The position numbers and the translations under genes were made by a program. 64,000 bases of DNA from Halobacteria archaeon HArc-gm2 (GTDB taxonomy: Archaea > Halobacteriota > Halobacteria > Halobacteriales > Haloarculaceae): positions 1-64,000 of the forward strand of contig JAOPKE010000009.1 of assembly GCA_025517465.1 (NCBI GenBank), read 5' to 3'. The notes under the pieces are model-generated. The model saw nothing but the letters and a program-made list of their open reading frames with translations, did not search any database and was not told the origin of the DNA. Of the stretch, positions 25,833-34,987 are shown piece after piece (position 1 is the first letter of the stretch; each line of letters starts with the position of its first letter).

Positions 25833-25932
25833 ACCGTCGCTACGGCCGGTTCGACGACGCTCTTTTTCTGCGGTGATGGCTGCTTCGGCGAGTGTCTGGT
25901 CTCGGTCGCCCCCGGATCGTCGATTTGGCCGG

Positions 25933-26364
25933 TCAGTCCGACCGCGGCGACCGGTCCGACGGGACGAACGCCAGTTCGTCACCGGTCCGGTAGTGCGCGG
26001 CGACCAGTAGCGCCGCGTATCCGCCGAACCCGGTGAACCCGGCGCCGAACACGAGCCCCATCAGTGCGACTCGCATCCCGAGTTCGATCTCGGTGAGCAA
26101 GCCGACTGGTGTGATGGCGAACGCTGGGAGCGAACCGGCGAGCACGAGCTGTCTGAACTCTCTGGCGTCCGGAGTCCCTTCGTCCTCGCCGGGCCACCTC
26201 GCCCGAGGAATCCCCCACAGGCTGACGGCCGTCCCGAGGCCGAGAAAGAGCCCGACGGGAAGGGTGAGCATCGGCCCCGCCCCGAGGGGCCACTGCACTG
26301 CCACGGCCGCGATGAGGCCGACGATAGAACCTGCGACGAGCGACGAACGACGAGAGGGTGGCAC
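25933..26364 (-). CDS. four-helix membrane protein of unknown function
   Basis: The 143-residue product has hydrophobic segments at about 8-28 (VAGSIVGLIAAVAVQWPLG), 31-50 (MLTLPVGLFLGLGTAVSLWG), 73-95 (LVLAGSLPAFAITPVGLLTEI) and 97-125 (RVALMGLVFGAGFTGFGGYAALLVAAHY). The charged loop between the second and third is short. No family is recognised. It ends 100 bp after the transducer stop in convergent orientation, and the helicase gene lies 64 bp upstream on the same strand. Confidence 0.7.
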   Translation of the reverse strand: MPPSRRSSLVAGSIVGLIAAVAVQWPLGAGPMLTLPVGLFLGLGTAVSLWGIPRARWPGEDEGTPDAREFRQLVLAGSLPAFAITPVGLLTEIELGMRVALMGLVFGAGFTGFGGYAALLVAAHYRTGDELAFVPSDRSPRSD

Positions 26365-26428
26365 GGGCGACGCTACACGTGAATGGGTCGTGAAAATTTC
26401 GAATGAGTTTCCCTCGGTAAAATCCCGG

Positions 26429-28807
26429 TTACTCCACGCGGACGGTCCGGTGTTCTTCGACCAGCGGGAGCGGCAGTTCGGGGAAGCACACCTCGACGCA
26501 GAGGTCGAGTTCGTCGGCGTCGGCGCCGAAGACTGCGACGGGGACGGTGGCCTCGCCGAGGTAGGACGGCTTGGCCGTCATTTCGTGGCCGTTGATAGTG
26601 ACGCGGATGCCCGCGCGGGCGCTGCCCGCGACGGATTTGACCGTCACCTCGTGGAGTTCCCGTTCGCCTTTGGCGATGGAATCGGGCAGGTCGCCCCACT
26701 CGACGACGACAGCGGGGAGTTCGCGGGCGTTCGTGACGATTCGGTCGGCGACGCCCTCGCCCAGGCCCGCCGAGACGAGGCCGGAGACGCCGGCGTCGAC
26801 GACGTCGGCGGGGGTCCGGTACCCCTCGGCGGCGAGCGTGCTGGCGCGACCGGGCCCGACGCCGTTGATGGCGGTCAGGCCCACCGCGCTCTCGCTGATG
26901 CCGTTCTCGACGCGGGCCTCGACGCGGCGGGCGAGGTTCGCCGCCTTCGGGCCGGCGAAGCGGTCGAGGAAGGAGCGGAACGCCGCGAGCATGCGTAGCG
27001 CGTTCTGCTTGATCACCCAGGCGTCGCTCTTGAGTTCGGTGGGCGTGGTGCCCGACATCGAGGAGTGGAGGATGGCGAGCACCTTGCGCGGGCCCGGGTC
27101 CAGGTCGTCGGCGCGGGAGCCGAGCACCGCGGCGACGGCGTCCTCCTCGTCGGACCGGGCGCTGACGCTATCGAACTCGGCGGCGGCGGCCACCGCCCGG
27201 AGCACGTCGTCTTCCACCAGGTCGACGCCGTCGTCGGCCCGCTCGGCCGTGTCGGCGAAGCCGCGGGCGGTCTCCAGGCGGAGGTAGAACTTCGAGGCGA
27301 GGCGTCCGAGGGCGGTGCCCTCCACCGAGAGGTCGTCCATCTCGACGAAGCCGTCGTCGACGAGCGAGCGCAGCGTCTCGCTGACGCGCTCGCGCAGGTC
27401 GCTCCCGGCGACGTACTCGTGGGGCGCGCTCTGGGCGCGCTGGTAGTAGAACGTGGTCTCGAGCCAGTCCATCACGTCCTCGACGTCCTGCAGGGTGCCC
27501 AGTGCGATCTCGGCGTTGAGATGGGAGTCCATGTCCTCGGCGAGGCGGGACTCGATGTCCTTCCCGTCCCGGAGGAGGTCGCGGTACTTGTCCGCGTCCG
27601 AGCGGTCGCAGACGATCCAGGCGTACCCCATGTCGTCGTAGCCCGGCCGGCCGGCCCGGCCGAGCATCTGGAGGACGTCGAGGGGGCTCATGTCCACCTC
27701 GCCCTCCAGGGGGTCGTGGAGTTTGGTGTCGCGGATGACGACGCAGCGGGCGGGGAGGTTCACGCCCCAGGCGAGCGTCGACGTCGAGAAGAGGAGCTGG
27801 ATCTTCCCCTCTTTGAACCACTGCTCGACGCGGTTCTTGTCCTCACGAGAGAGCCCGGCGTGATGAAAGCCCACCCCGTCGAGCACGGACTGGCGCAGCG
27901 TGTCGTTGTTCAAATCGCTGGCGTCGGTATGGAAATCGTACTCGCCGCGGGCGCCCATCGGGACGTCCCGCTCGACGATCTCGTCGCGGGCCTTCTTCGC
28001 CGCCTGGACGGTGTCCTGGCGTGAGGAGACGAAGACGAGGGCCTGGCCCTCCTCGCGGATGTGGGGTTCGGCCAGGTCGAGCGCGCGGTAGAGGCGGCGG
28101 TACTTGTCGGCGAAGGCGTTCTCGCCGTGGGAGTAGGTCTTGACGTCGGCGTTAAGCGGCACCGGCCGGTAGTCGTCGCCGAACTCGAAGGTGGTCTCGG
28201 GCGTGGCGTCGAGCCACGCGGCCACGTCGTCGACGTTGCGCATCGTCGCCGAGAGGGCGACCACGCGCGGGTCACAGAGGCGACGCATCCGAGAGATAGT
28301 CACCTCGAGGACCGACCCTCTGCGGTCGGAGTCGAGCAGGTGGACCTCGTCGATGATACAGCAGTCGACGTCGGTGATGAAGCCGTAGCGCCGGGAGTCG
28401 TGCTTGCGGGTCGCGGAGTCGGCCTTCTCGGGCGTCATCACGAGGACGTCGGCCCGTTCGGCGCGTCGGGGGTTGAGGTCGCGTTCGCCGGTGACGACGT
28501 AGACGGAGTAGCCCAGTTCCTCGAAGCGCTCCCACTCGCTCTCCTTCTCGTTGGTGAGCGCGCGCAGCGGGGCGAGGAACAGGGCGGTACCGTCCTGCTC
28601 CAGCGTCTCGCAGATCGCGATCTCGGCCAGTGCGGTCTTGCCGCTGGCGGTCGGCGCGCTCACCACCACGTTCTCCGCGGAGTCGGTGAACGCGGGGAGC
28701 GCCTCCGTCTGCATCTCGTTGAAGCGGTCGAAGGGAAATGCGTCGGCGTACTCTGGGAGGACGTCCGCCACCGCGACGGTCGTCTCCGTGTCGGCGCGAC
28801 CAGCCAC
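26429..28807 (-). CDS. Ski2/Hel308-like ATP-dependent helicase with Sec63 region
   Basis: The 792-residue superfamily 2 helicase has Walker A APTASGKT (51-58), DEVH box (153-156), LSATMRN near 183 and QMLGRAGRPGYD near 378-390. A winged helix and ratchet (Sec63-like) region follows, then a helix-hairpin-helix at about 637-690 (LTAINGVGPGRASTLAAEGY). The C-terminus (about 700-792) forms a beta-rich domain (VTVKSVAGSARAGIRVTI), which canonical Hel308 lacks. It therefore looks closer to the Brr2/Ski2-like branch. It should unwind nucleic acid; whether its substrate is DNA or RNA is undetermined. Confidence 0.88.
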   Translation of the reverse strand: MAGRADTETTVAVADVLPEYADAFPFDRFNEMQTEALPAFTDSAENVVVSAPTASGKTALAEIAICETLEQDGTALFLAPLRALTNEKESEWERFEELGYSVYVVTGERDLNPRRAERADVLVMTPEKADSATRKHDSRRYGFITDVDCCIIDEVHLLDSDRRGSVLEVTISRMRRLCDPRVVALSATMRNVDDVAAWLDATPETTFEFGDDYRPVPLNADVKTYSHGENAFADKYRRLYRALDLAEPHIREEGQALVFVSSRQDTVQAAKKARDEIVERDVPMGARGEYDFHTDASDLNNDTLRQSVLDGVGFHHAGLSREDKNRVEQWFKEGKIQLLFSTSTLAWGVNLPARCVVIRDTKLHDPLEGEVDMSPLDVLQMLGRAGRPGYDDMGYAWIVCDRSDADKYRDLLRDGKDIESRLAEDMDSHLNAEIALGTLQDVEDVMDWLETTFYYQRAQSAPHEYVAGSDLRERVSETLRSLVDDGFVEMDDLSVEGTALGRLASKFYLRLETARGFADTAERADDGVDLVEDDVLRAVAAAAEFDSVSARSDEEDAVAAVLGSRADDLDPGPRKVLAILHSSMSGTTPTELKSDAWVIKQNALRMLAAFRSFLDRFAGPKAANLARRVEARVENGISESAVGLTAINGVGPGRASTLAAEGYRTPADVVDAGVSGLVSAGLGEGVADRIVTNARELPAVVVEWGDLPDSIAKGERELHEVTVKSVAGSARAGIRVTINGHEMTAKPSYLGEATVPVAVFGADADELDLCVEVCFPELPLPLVEEHRTVRVE

Positions 28808-28909
28808 GTCAGACCGAGAGACCCGGTCGGTGAAAGGCGTTACTATGCCGGGGTGAAAGTGAACGGCCGGGCAGCGGAGTGGGGAGGGAGCGCGCCCCGC
28901 GACCCGGCG

Positions 28910-30307
28910 TTAATCCGCCGCGGCGGCTCCCTCGCCCGCGGCGCGTTCGAGCATCCCGCGCCGGGTCGAGTAGGCAAAGTAGCCCGTCAGCCACAGCGCC
29001 GCGGCGACGTTGGAGATGGTCACGGCCCAGAAGACGACGCGGACGTCGGCGGACAGCAAGTAGACCCCGCCGGCGGCGATGGGGACGCGGACCGCCCAGT
29101 ACTGCACCAGCGTCGAAACCATGCTGACCGTCGTGTTGCCGGCGCCGTTGAAGCCGGCCTCGACGGCGTACATCGCCCCCAGCGCCCAGTAGCCGTAGGC
29201 GAGTATCTGGAGGTACGCGACGGCGAGCGCCAGGTCCGTCCCCGCGAGGTCGGGGACGAAGACGCGCGCTATCTCGGCGGGGAAGAACCACTGGCCGGCC
29301 CCGACGACGAGGAGCGCGGCGGCGGCGAAGCCGACGCCGAGCCAGGTGGCCCGGCGCGCCCGGAACGGCCGGTCGGCGCCGAGGTTCTGCCCGACGACGC
29401 TGGTCGCCGCCTGTGCGAGTCCCTGTGCCGGGACGAACGCGACGGTCGCCACGCGGGAGCCGATGTGGTACGCCGCCAGACCGGCGGCCCCGCCCGCGGC
29501 GGAGACGACGGCGACGACGACCAGACGGGCGACCTGCCGACCGGCGTTCTGGCCGGCGATGGGCGCGCCAACCTCCAGAATCGCGCGTGCGGCCGACAGA
29601 TCCGGACGGAGTGCCCCAGGCGTCAGCCGAAGGCCGTTCCGGCCCCGGACCGCCAGCGCGACGGCGAAGACGGCGCCGACACCGTAGCCGATCCCCGTCG
29701 CCAGCGCCGCGCCGAACAGTTCCAGGCGCGGGAACGGACCCACGCCGAGGATGAGCAGCGGGTCCAGCACGACGTTGACGGCGATGGCGACGAGGTTGAC
29801 GTACAGCGCGGCCCTGGTGTCGCCCCAGCCGGTGAAGCCGCCCTCGACGGTGTCGCTCACGGCGATGGTGAACAGCGCGAACGCGTAGGCGGTCAGGTAG
29901 CTCGTCGCGCCGGCCGCGACGGCCGGGTCGCCCGTCAGCAGGCCGACGACGTCGTTGGCGCCGAACATGACGACGGCGGCGATGGCGACGGCAAGGACGA
30001 GCGCGACCGTGGCCCCCGTGAACGGAACCCTGCGCGCGGCGGCCAGGTCGTCGGCGCCGACGCGCTGGGACGTGACGACCTGCGTCCCGGTGAATACCAT
30101 CACGAACGGCACCAGCAACAGGCCCACGACGACGGCGGCGAGCCCGACCGCGGCCACGGCCGTCCCGCCGAGGCGACCGACCCAGAACAGGTCGACGACC
30201 TCCATCGCCACGAGCGCGAAGTTCTGCACCACGAGCGGGCCGGCCAGCACCAGGAGGACCCGTCGGAGCGACCCGCCGACGATCTCCTCGCGCGAGACGT
30301 CGAACAT
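28910..30307 (-). CDS. MATE family efflux transporter
   Basis: The 465-residue protein has about 12 membrane helices in two halves. It begins MFDVSREEIVGGSLRRVLLVLAGPLVVQNF, with EVVDLFWVGRLGGTAVAAVG, the typical MATE first-half signature, and GQNAGRQVARLVVVAVV and VVGQNLGADRPFRA starting the second half. MATE exporters expel cationic drugs or metabolites using Na+ or H+ gradients. The ATG at 30307 lies about 33 bp after an AAATATTTAAC TATA element on the minus strand. It stands alone between the helicase and a divergent region. Confidence 0.92.
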   Translation of the reverse strand: MFDVSREEIVGGSLRRVLLVLAGPLVVQNFALVAMEVVDLFWVGRLGGTAVAAVGLAAVVVGLLLVPFVMVFTGTQVVTSQRVGADDLAAARRVPFTGATVALVLAVAIAAVVMFGANDVVGLLTGDPAVAAGATSYLTAYAFALFTIAVSDTVEGGFTGWGDTRAALYVNLVAIAVNVVLDPLLILGVGPFPRLELFGAALATGIGYGVGAVFAVALAVRGRNGLRLTPGALRPDLSAARAILEVGAPIAGQNAGRQVARLVVVAVVSAAGGAAGLAAYHIGSRVATVAFVPAQGLAQAATSVVGQNLGADRPFRARRATWLGVGFAAAALLVVGAGQWFFPAEIARVFVPDLAGTDLALAVAYLQILAYGYWALGAMYAVEAGFNGAGNTTVSMVSTLVQYWAVRVPIAAGGVYLLSADVRVVFWAVTISNVAAALWLTGYFAYSTRRGMLERAAGEGAAAAD

Positions 30308-30334
30308 CGGTACTACTTGCGACTCTGCCGCGTG

Positions 30335-30347
30335 TTAAATATTTGTA
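30335..30347 (-). promoter_or_regulatory. TATA box of the MATE gene
   Basis: The minus strand reads CAAATATTTAACACG, with the box centre about 33 bp upstream of the ATG at 30307. A short or absent leader is expected. The AT-rich core could also serve the plus strand. Confidence 0.55.
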
Positions 30348-30392
30348 TCGGCACCTGTCGAATAATCGAAGTCCGCCGAGCGAGGGGACGAC

Positions 30393-30512
30393 GTGGCGCT
30401 CGTCGCGTTCCGGGGCGACACGAACGTCATCCTCACCAACGCGGCGCTCGCGGTGGCACACACGTTCTACCGCTACGACGACACGACCCAGAGCGAGTGG
30501 GCGAGGAGCTGA
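30393..30512 (+). pseudogene. 39-codon frame, gene remnant or small protein
   Basis: From GTG 30393 the frame reads MALVAFRGDTNVILTNAALA then VAHTFYRYDDTTQSEWARS and a stop. Composition and codon pattern look protein-like, and the frame remains open upstream into ERGDD, so it may be the tail of a decayed gene. No family is recognised and no ribosome-binding site is visible. It is the only coding signal in the 313-bp gap 30308-30620. Confidence 0.35.
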
Positions 30513-30620
30513 CGGCCGATCGAGAGCGGCGGCAACGTCTTCCCGGAGTAAACGACTCCGGGGTCTGGCCGGGTGGGGTCGGCCTGACGTTTATTGTCAC
30601 GCGCGTCCGCACACGTCCAC

Positions 30621-30950
30621 GTGACCAACGACTGGGACCCGGAGACGCTGTTCGACGTCCTCGGGAGCGAAGAGGTCCGGCAGATCCTCGCGCTCGCCGA
30701 CCGCGAGCCGACGTCGGCGGGCGAACTCGCCGATCGGCTCGACGTCTCACAGCCGACGGTCTACCGCCGTCTCGACGCCTGCGAAGCGTACGACCTCGTC
30801 GAGCGGGGGACGACGATCGACGACGAGGGGAACCACTACCAGGTGTACGAGACGAACCTGGAGCGGCTCTGCTACGTGGTCGACGACGGCGGCTTCGACG
30901 TCCACGTCGAACTCCGTCAGGACGTCGTCGACGGTGACGACGGCGGCTGA
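30621..30950 (+). CDS. small winged-helix (ArsR-like) regulator
   Basis: The 109-residue protein starts MTNDWDPETLFDVLGSEEVR and holds a winged helix: SAGELADRLDVSQPTVYRRL (about 35-54) is the recognition segment, followed by a wing LVERGTTIDDEGNHYQVYE and a short C-terminal strand (FDVHVEL). The start is the GTG at 30621 because a TATA-like TTTATTG (30589-30595) lies about 28 bp upstream, giving a leaderless transcript. A paralogue is coded at 36655. The regulated gene is unknown. Confidence 0.8.
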   Translation: MTNDWDPETLFDVLGSEEVRQILALADREPTSAGELADRLDVSQPTVYRRLDACEAYDLVERGTTIDDEGNHYQVYETNLERLCYVVDDGGFDVHVELRQDVVDGDDGG

Positions 30951-31097
30951 CCAGCGGGACCGGGAGCTTCACGGCGTGAAAACGCGGCCCTCGTCCCGCT
31001 CGCGAGCAGATACGGACGGAACGCCCGTCAGGCGGCGTGGCGGGAACCCGTCCCCGCGCGCTTCCCGTGCGAGGAGCGCGCCCGACTTTGCGGACTG

Positions 31098-31116
31098 AAG
31101 CCGCGCGCGGCTTTTT
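31098..31116 (+). terminator. GC-hairpin and T-run
   Basis: AAGCCGCGCGCGGCTT (31098-31113) is a perfect palindrome followed directly by TTTA. It could terminate the winged-helix transcript. The same GGCTTTTTAGG also resembles a weak TATA element for the zinc protein that begins at 31149. Confidence 0.45.
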
Positions 31117-31148
31117 AGGACCTCAGTCGACTATTTCCGGCGGATACG

Positions 31149-31319
31149 ATGTCCGTGATACAGACCGTCAAATCGGCCGTCGGCCTCGAATCCGACCAGT
31201 CGAACTACGAGTGCGTCGAGTGCGGAACCACCTTCGAGAAGGGCATGGATCCGGACTCATACTGGTTCAAATGTCCCGAGTGTGAGACCCGGGAACCGCT
31301 CGGCGGCGACCACGAGTGA
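31149..31319 (+). CDS. 56-residue zinc-ribbon small protein
   Basis: The short frame begins MSVIQTVKSAVGLESDQSNY and carries two CxxC pairs: YECVECGTTFEKG at about 20-32 and WFKCPECETRE at about 39-49. The spacing fits a single rubredoxin-like zinc ribbon. Haloarchaea code many such small zinc proteins, some with roles in motility or stress. No partner gene is obvious. Confidence 0.8.
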   Translation: MSVIQTVKSAVGLESDQSNYECVECGTTFEKGMDPDSYWFKCPECETREPLGGDHE

Positions 31320-31478
31320 CGCGGCGACCCGAGGCAGGTCGCCCCTCGATAAGCCGATCGTATCGGGACAGGGACGCTCGTCCGTCACTGTGTGGCGAGT
31401 TCGTGGCGCGTGGTCGTCGCAACAGCCCGACGTCGTAACACCGCTATAACGAAACGCGTCGGGCGTGTAGATCCACCG

Positions 31479-32642
31479 ATGGATCGGCGTACCTTCCTCG
31501 GCACGATGGGGCTGGCAGGAGTCGGCGTCTTCGCCCGGGCCGGCGACGGCGGGTACGACACGATCAGGGTTCCCCAGGACCGGCCGACGGTCCAGGCCGG
31601 CGTCGACGCGGCCGCGCCGGGGGACCTGGTGCTGGTGGCGCTGGGCACCTACGACGAGACCGTCGCCGTGACGACACCCCGGATAACGTTGCGGGGGCGC
31701 GACCGCAACGGGGTGGTCCTCGACGGCGGATTCCAGCGCCAGAACGGCGTCGAGATCGAGGCCGACCGCGTCGCCGTCGAGAACCTCACCGTCAGGCGCT
31801 ACCGGCGCAACGCCGTCTACTGGTCCGGCGTCGTCGGCTTCCGCGGTAGTTACCTCACCGCCTACAACGACGGCTACTACGGCATCTACGCCTACGACTC
31901 CCGCGACGGCCGCTTCGAGTACAGCTACGCCTCCGGCCATCCCGACGCCGGCTTCTACCTCGGGCGCCACCACCCCTACGAGGCCGTCGTCTCGGACGTC
32001 GTCGCCGAGCACAACGGCATGGGCTACTCCGGGACGAGCACCGGCGCCGACCTGACGATTCGTGACTCCGTCTTCCGGTTCAACATGACCGGCATCGCCC
32101 CGAACACGCTCGACCGGACCGACCCGCCCCAGCGCGCCAGCCGCATCGTCGACAACGTCGTCTACGGCAACGACAACCGCGACGCCCCCAGCGTCGCCCA
32201 CACCTTCCCCACCTTCGGCACCGGTATCGCCCTCTGGGGCGCCTCGGACAACCTTGTCGCGGACAACCTGGTCGACAACCACACGAACTACGGCATCGTC
32301 GCCCACCACAACGTCGTCCCGCCGTCGGGGAACACCGTCCGCGGCAACGTCGTCCTCGACTCGGGCCGGGCCGACCTGGCGCTCGGCACGCCTGCGGGTG
32401 CGGGGAACGAGTTTTCAGGGAATCAGTTCGACGACAGCAGGCCGCCCGGGATTCAGCGGGACGCGAGCGAGGGTTCCGAGCGGGTGAGCGAGGTGCTAAA
32501 CGCCCAGCAGCGCGACGTCGACGACGGCGAGTTCCCCGGTGGCGACTATCGGGAGCAACCTGAGCCCGGCCCCCAGCCCACGATGCGCGACCCCCAGGCC
32601 GACCCGATTCCCGCGAGCAAAGGCGCTTCCTGGGGTTCGTAG
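31479..32642 (+). CDS. secreted right-handed beta-helix protein (pectate-lyase/NosD-like)
   Basis: The 387-residue protein begins MDRRTFLGTMGLAGVGVFAR, a Tat-like signal. The body shows repeated coils with N-x-V and asparagine ladders (for example VAVENLTVRRYRRNAVYW, SYLTAYNDGYYGIYAYDS and DNLVADNLVDNHTNYGIVA), typical of parallel beta-helix proteins such as NosD or polysaccharide lyases. Catalytic residues cannot be assigned. The C-terminal 60 residues are charged and low complexity. Element copy 2 begins 43 bp after the stop. Confidence 0.82.
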   Translation: MDRRTFLGTMGLAGVGVFARAGDGGYDTIRVPQDRPTVQAGVDAAAPGDLVLVALGTYDETVAVTTPRITLRGRDRNGVVLDGGFQRQNGVEIEADRVAVENLTVRRYRRNAVYWSGVVGFRGSYLTAYNDGYYGIYAYDSRDGRFEYSYASGHPDAGFYLGRHHPYEAVVSDVVAEHNGMGYSGTSTGADLTIRDSVFRFNMTGIAPNTLDRTDPPQRASRIVDNVVYGNDNRDAPSVAHTFPTFGTGIALWGASDNLVADNLVDNHTNYGIVAHHNVVPPSGNTVRGNVVLDSGRADLALGTPAGAGNEFSGNQFDDSRPPGIQRDASEGSERVSEVLNAQQRDVDDGEFPGGDYREQPEPGPQPTMRDPQADPIPASKGASWGS

Positions 32643-32684
32643 AGACGGAGTCCGTCGTGATACAACAGTGGAAAACAGGACGTC

Positions 32685-33162
32685 GAAAGCCCTCGGCGCG
32701 CTCCCTGGAGTCGATACCTGGGCCAACAACACGCCGAAAGCCCTCGGCGCGCTCGCCTCGCGCGGCTCGCTGCGCTCCTCGCTTCGCTCCGGTGCTTGCG
32801 TCGCCGTGCTTCGGCCAGCGCACCTCGCCCTTTCAGTCCACCAGGTCCCGTATCGCTCGCGCCACAGAGGCGCTCGCGATTGAACCGCCACCCCTCCCCG
32901 AACCCGCCGCGTCCGCGGCGGGTCACGCTTCCTTCCGCAACCGCCCGGCCGGGAGCGCGTTTCATCGCGCGACCAGGGGAAGGGCAGGGCTGCGGTGCGG
33001 TCCCTGGAGGAATGAAAGGGCGAGGTCCGGTCGACGAAGTCCGAACCCGTAAGCACGCGAGGAACGAGCGCGCGCAGCGGGTTCGCACGAGTCGAGCGGG
33101 TCGAGGGCTTTCCTTTGTTTGCGGTATCGTCAGTGTCTCCGAAGAGCGGGCCGAGGGCTTTC
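32685..33162. repeat. structured intergenic element, copy 2
   Basis: Outer and inner GAAAGCCCTCGGC motifs at 32685 and 32736 are matched by GAGGGCTTTC ends at 33112 and 33162. Right-arm stems are CGAACCCG/CGGGTTCG and CCG-TCGAC/GTCGA-CGG. The core includes CCCGCCGC-GTCC-GCGGCGGG and GCGCG-TTTCAT-CGCGC hairpins and GGGGAAGGGCAGGGCTGC, which shows that it lies in the opposite orientation to copies 1, 3 and 5. It is 478 bp long and fills the gap between the beta-helix gene and lipA. Confidence 0.87.
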
Positions 33163-33264
33163 GAGTTGGTAGCGGTAACTCCACACCACAATCCACCCCA
33201 TCAACAAACCCATTCAGATCAGAGGACCGCATCCTTTTCATCGCCCGGATCAAACCAAGATCCA

Positions 33265-34191
33265 ATGAGTCAGACGCGCAAGCCCGACTGGCTGAAGATG
33301 CGGCCGCCGTCGGGCGAGCGGTTCACGGAGATCAAGCAGTCGCTCCGTGACCGGGACCTCCACACGGTGTGCGAGGAGGCCAACTGCCCCAACATGGGCG
33401 AGTGCTGGAGCGGGCGCGACGGGCCGGGGACGGCCACGTTCATGCTGATGGGCGACCGGTGCTCGCGGGGGTGTAACTTCTGCGACGTCGAGACGGGCGG
33501 GATGGAGCCCCTCGATCCAGACGAACCCGAGAACGTCGCCGACGCCGTCGCCGACATCGGCCTGGACTACGTCGTCCTCACGTCGGTCGACCGGGACGAC
33601 CTGGCCGACCAGGGCGCGGGCCACTTCGCCGACACCATCCGGGCGATCAAGGAGCGCGACCCGTCAATCCTCGTCGAGTGTCTCGTCCCGGACTTCCAGG
33701 GCGAGGAGCGACTCGTCCGGGAGATTCTGGACGCCGAACCCGACGTGTTCGCACACAACGTCGAGACCGTCGAGCGCCTCCAGTGGCCGGTCCGGGACCG
33801 GCGGGCGGGCTACGAGCAGTCACTGTCGGTACTCCGGCAGGCCGAGCGGGAATCGGACGTCTTCACCAAGACCAGTCTGATGCTCGGCGTCGGCGAGTAC
33901 GCCCACGAGGTGTACCAGACCATGTCTGACCTCCGGGAGGTGGGCGTCGACGTAGTCACTTTCGGCCAGTACCTCCAGCCCTCGCGCTCGCACCTCGACG
34001 TGACCGAGTACGTCCACCCCGACGCCTTCGACACCTGGCAACGGGTGGCCGAGGAGGAGTTCGACTTCGCCTACTGCGCCTCTGGCCCGATGGTCCGGTC
34101 GTCGTACAAAGCTGGGGAACTGTTCGTGGAAGCGGTGGTGCGCGACGGTGAAGGTGTCGATCAGGCGCGCGAGCGTGCGCGAAGTGTATGA
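33265..34191 (+). CDS. lipA: lipoyl synthase
   Basis: This radical-SAM enzyme inserts two sulfurs into protein-bound octanoyl groups to make lipoate, needed by the E2 subunit coded at 40432. The auxiliary cluster uses C36, C41 and C47 (CEEANCPNMGEC); the SAM cluster uses C66, C70 and C73 (CSRGCNFC). The 308-residue length is normal. The last 14 codons (GEGVDQARERARSV) differ from those of a displaced second 3' end at 34988-35173, while the preceding 140 bases are identical. The ATG at 33265 matches the family N-terminus; the element end lies 102 bp upstream. Confidence 0.95.
   Translation: MSQTRKPDWLKMRPPSGERFTEIKQSLRDRDLHTVCEEANCPNMGECWSGRDGPGTATFMLMGDRCSRGCNFCDVETGGMEPLDPDEPENVADAVADIGLDYVVLTSVDRDDLADQGAGHFADTIRAIKERDPSILVECLVPDFQGEERLVREILDAEPDVFAHNVETVERLQWPVRDRRAGYEQSLSVLRQAERESDVFTKTSLMLGVGEYAHEVYQTMSDLREVGVDVVTFGQYLQPSRSHLDVTEYVHPDAFDTWQRVAEEEFDFAYCASGPMVRSSYKAGELFVEAVVRDGEGVDQARERARSV
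34009..34148 (+). repeat. 140-bp direct repeat, left copy (inside lipA)
   Basis: These 140 bases, starting TACGTCCACCCCGACGCC and ending GTGCGCGACGG, are identical to 34988-35127. They cover 46 codons of the lipA C-terminus and bound an 839-bp insert. Perfect identity, including synonymous positions, implies a recent event or gene conversion. Confidence 0.95.
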
Positions 34192-34334
34192 GGTTCCATT
34201 CTGTCGTTTAGCCGACCGAGAATCACGATAGGGTCCGGATCAGCGTTCAGACGAGTGCCCCACAGGATTATGTAGCCGGGGAAGAAGTAGCAGCGTACAT
34301 TGGTTGGGCTGTTAGAAGAACCCCTCTAGATAAT

Positions 34335-34919
34335 ATGCCCCTACACCCCCCCAAAAGCAACGCACCTGACGACGCGATCTGGTGGCGGTTCAAAAACCAG
34401 TCACGCGTCACTCACCTCTTGGTCGCTCTCGGGGGATTCGCCGTTTGGTTCGGCGTTTACGCGTACTGGCTGGACGGTGTCGCGGGAGATCTCCACTTCG
34501 CCGCCGCGGAAAGTCCAGCAGCGATCGTCGCCCGTCAAGAAGCGATTCGAGTCGCCTCCGTCGCCTGCTGGGTCTGGTTCAGCCTCGCCTTCATGGTCGG
34601 CAAAGGGGGCCCCTTCCTGAATACGATAATCTACCCAGTGTTGGCACTCGTATTCGGTCCGTTGGTGACTTCATTGGCGGTATCCGGAAGTGTACCGGAC
34701 ACTCTGTATTCGTCCACCAAGTCAGCGATACATCCGATATTCGTCGTCGACGCGATCTCGCTCCTCGTTCTCGGAATGTTTGTTTGCCTCGTCCTCGTCG
34801 GGGGCTTTCTCGTAGTCATCCACTTCGTCACTGGAACGGGAGAAGCGTGGGCAGAGAAGCACATGCCCGAGGCGTATCACGAGATCGAACTCGAAAATCC
34901 CGAGAAGTGGGAGGACTAG
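34335..34919 (+). CDS. membrane protein carried on the lipA-flanking insert
   Basis: The 194-residue product has four predicted membrane segments: VTHLLVALGGFAVWFGVYAY (about 25-44), SVACWVWFSLAFMVG (about 74-89), TIIYPVLALVFGPLVTSLAV (about 97-116) and ISLLVLGMFVCLVLVGGFLV (about 140-160), then a charged tail ending NPEKWED. I recognise no family. Base composition is visibly less GC-rich than neighbouring genes, and it is the only gene between the two 140-bp repeats, so it was probably acquired with the insert. Confidence 0.75.
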   Translation: MPLHPPKSNAPDDAIWWRFKNQSRVTHLLVALGGFAVWFGVYAYWLDGVAGDLHFAAAESPAAIVARQEAIRVASVACWVWFSLAFMVGKGGPFLNTIIYPVLALVFGPLVTSLAVSGSVPDTLYSSTKSAIHPIFVVDAISLLVLGMFVCLVLVGGFLVVIHFVTGTGEAWAEKHMPEAYHEIELENPEKWED

Positions 34920-34922
34920 GTA

Positions 34923-34962
34923 GAGCCGGCGCTCTATCGAACTAGAGAAGCCGAACCGGCTC
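34923..34962 (+). terminator. two-step hairpin after the insert gene
   Basis: GAGCCGG (34923-34929) pairs with CCGGCTC (34956-34962), and inside it CTCTA pairs with TAGAG. The structure starts 4 bp after the stop of the insert gene. No T-run follows, so it may stabilise the 3' end rather than terminate. Confidence 0.4.
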
Positions 34963-34987
34963 GTTAGGAGCGCTGATCGGCGGCGAA

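Noticed and set aside
33012-33164. Short frames starting MKGRG...EARTRKH...RAEGF in several element copies, some after a GGAGG
   Set aside because: Similar peptides appear on both strands because the two arms are inverted repeats. Frames are broken in some copies (stop soon after KHRME in copy 5). Conservation follows base pairing rather than codons, so a folded nucleic acid explains the pattern better than a protein family.
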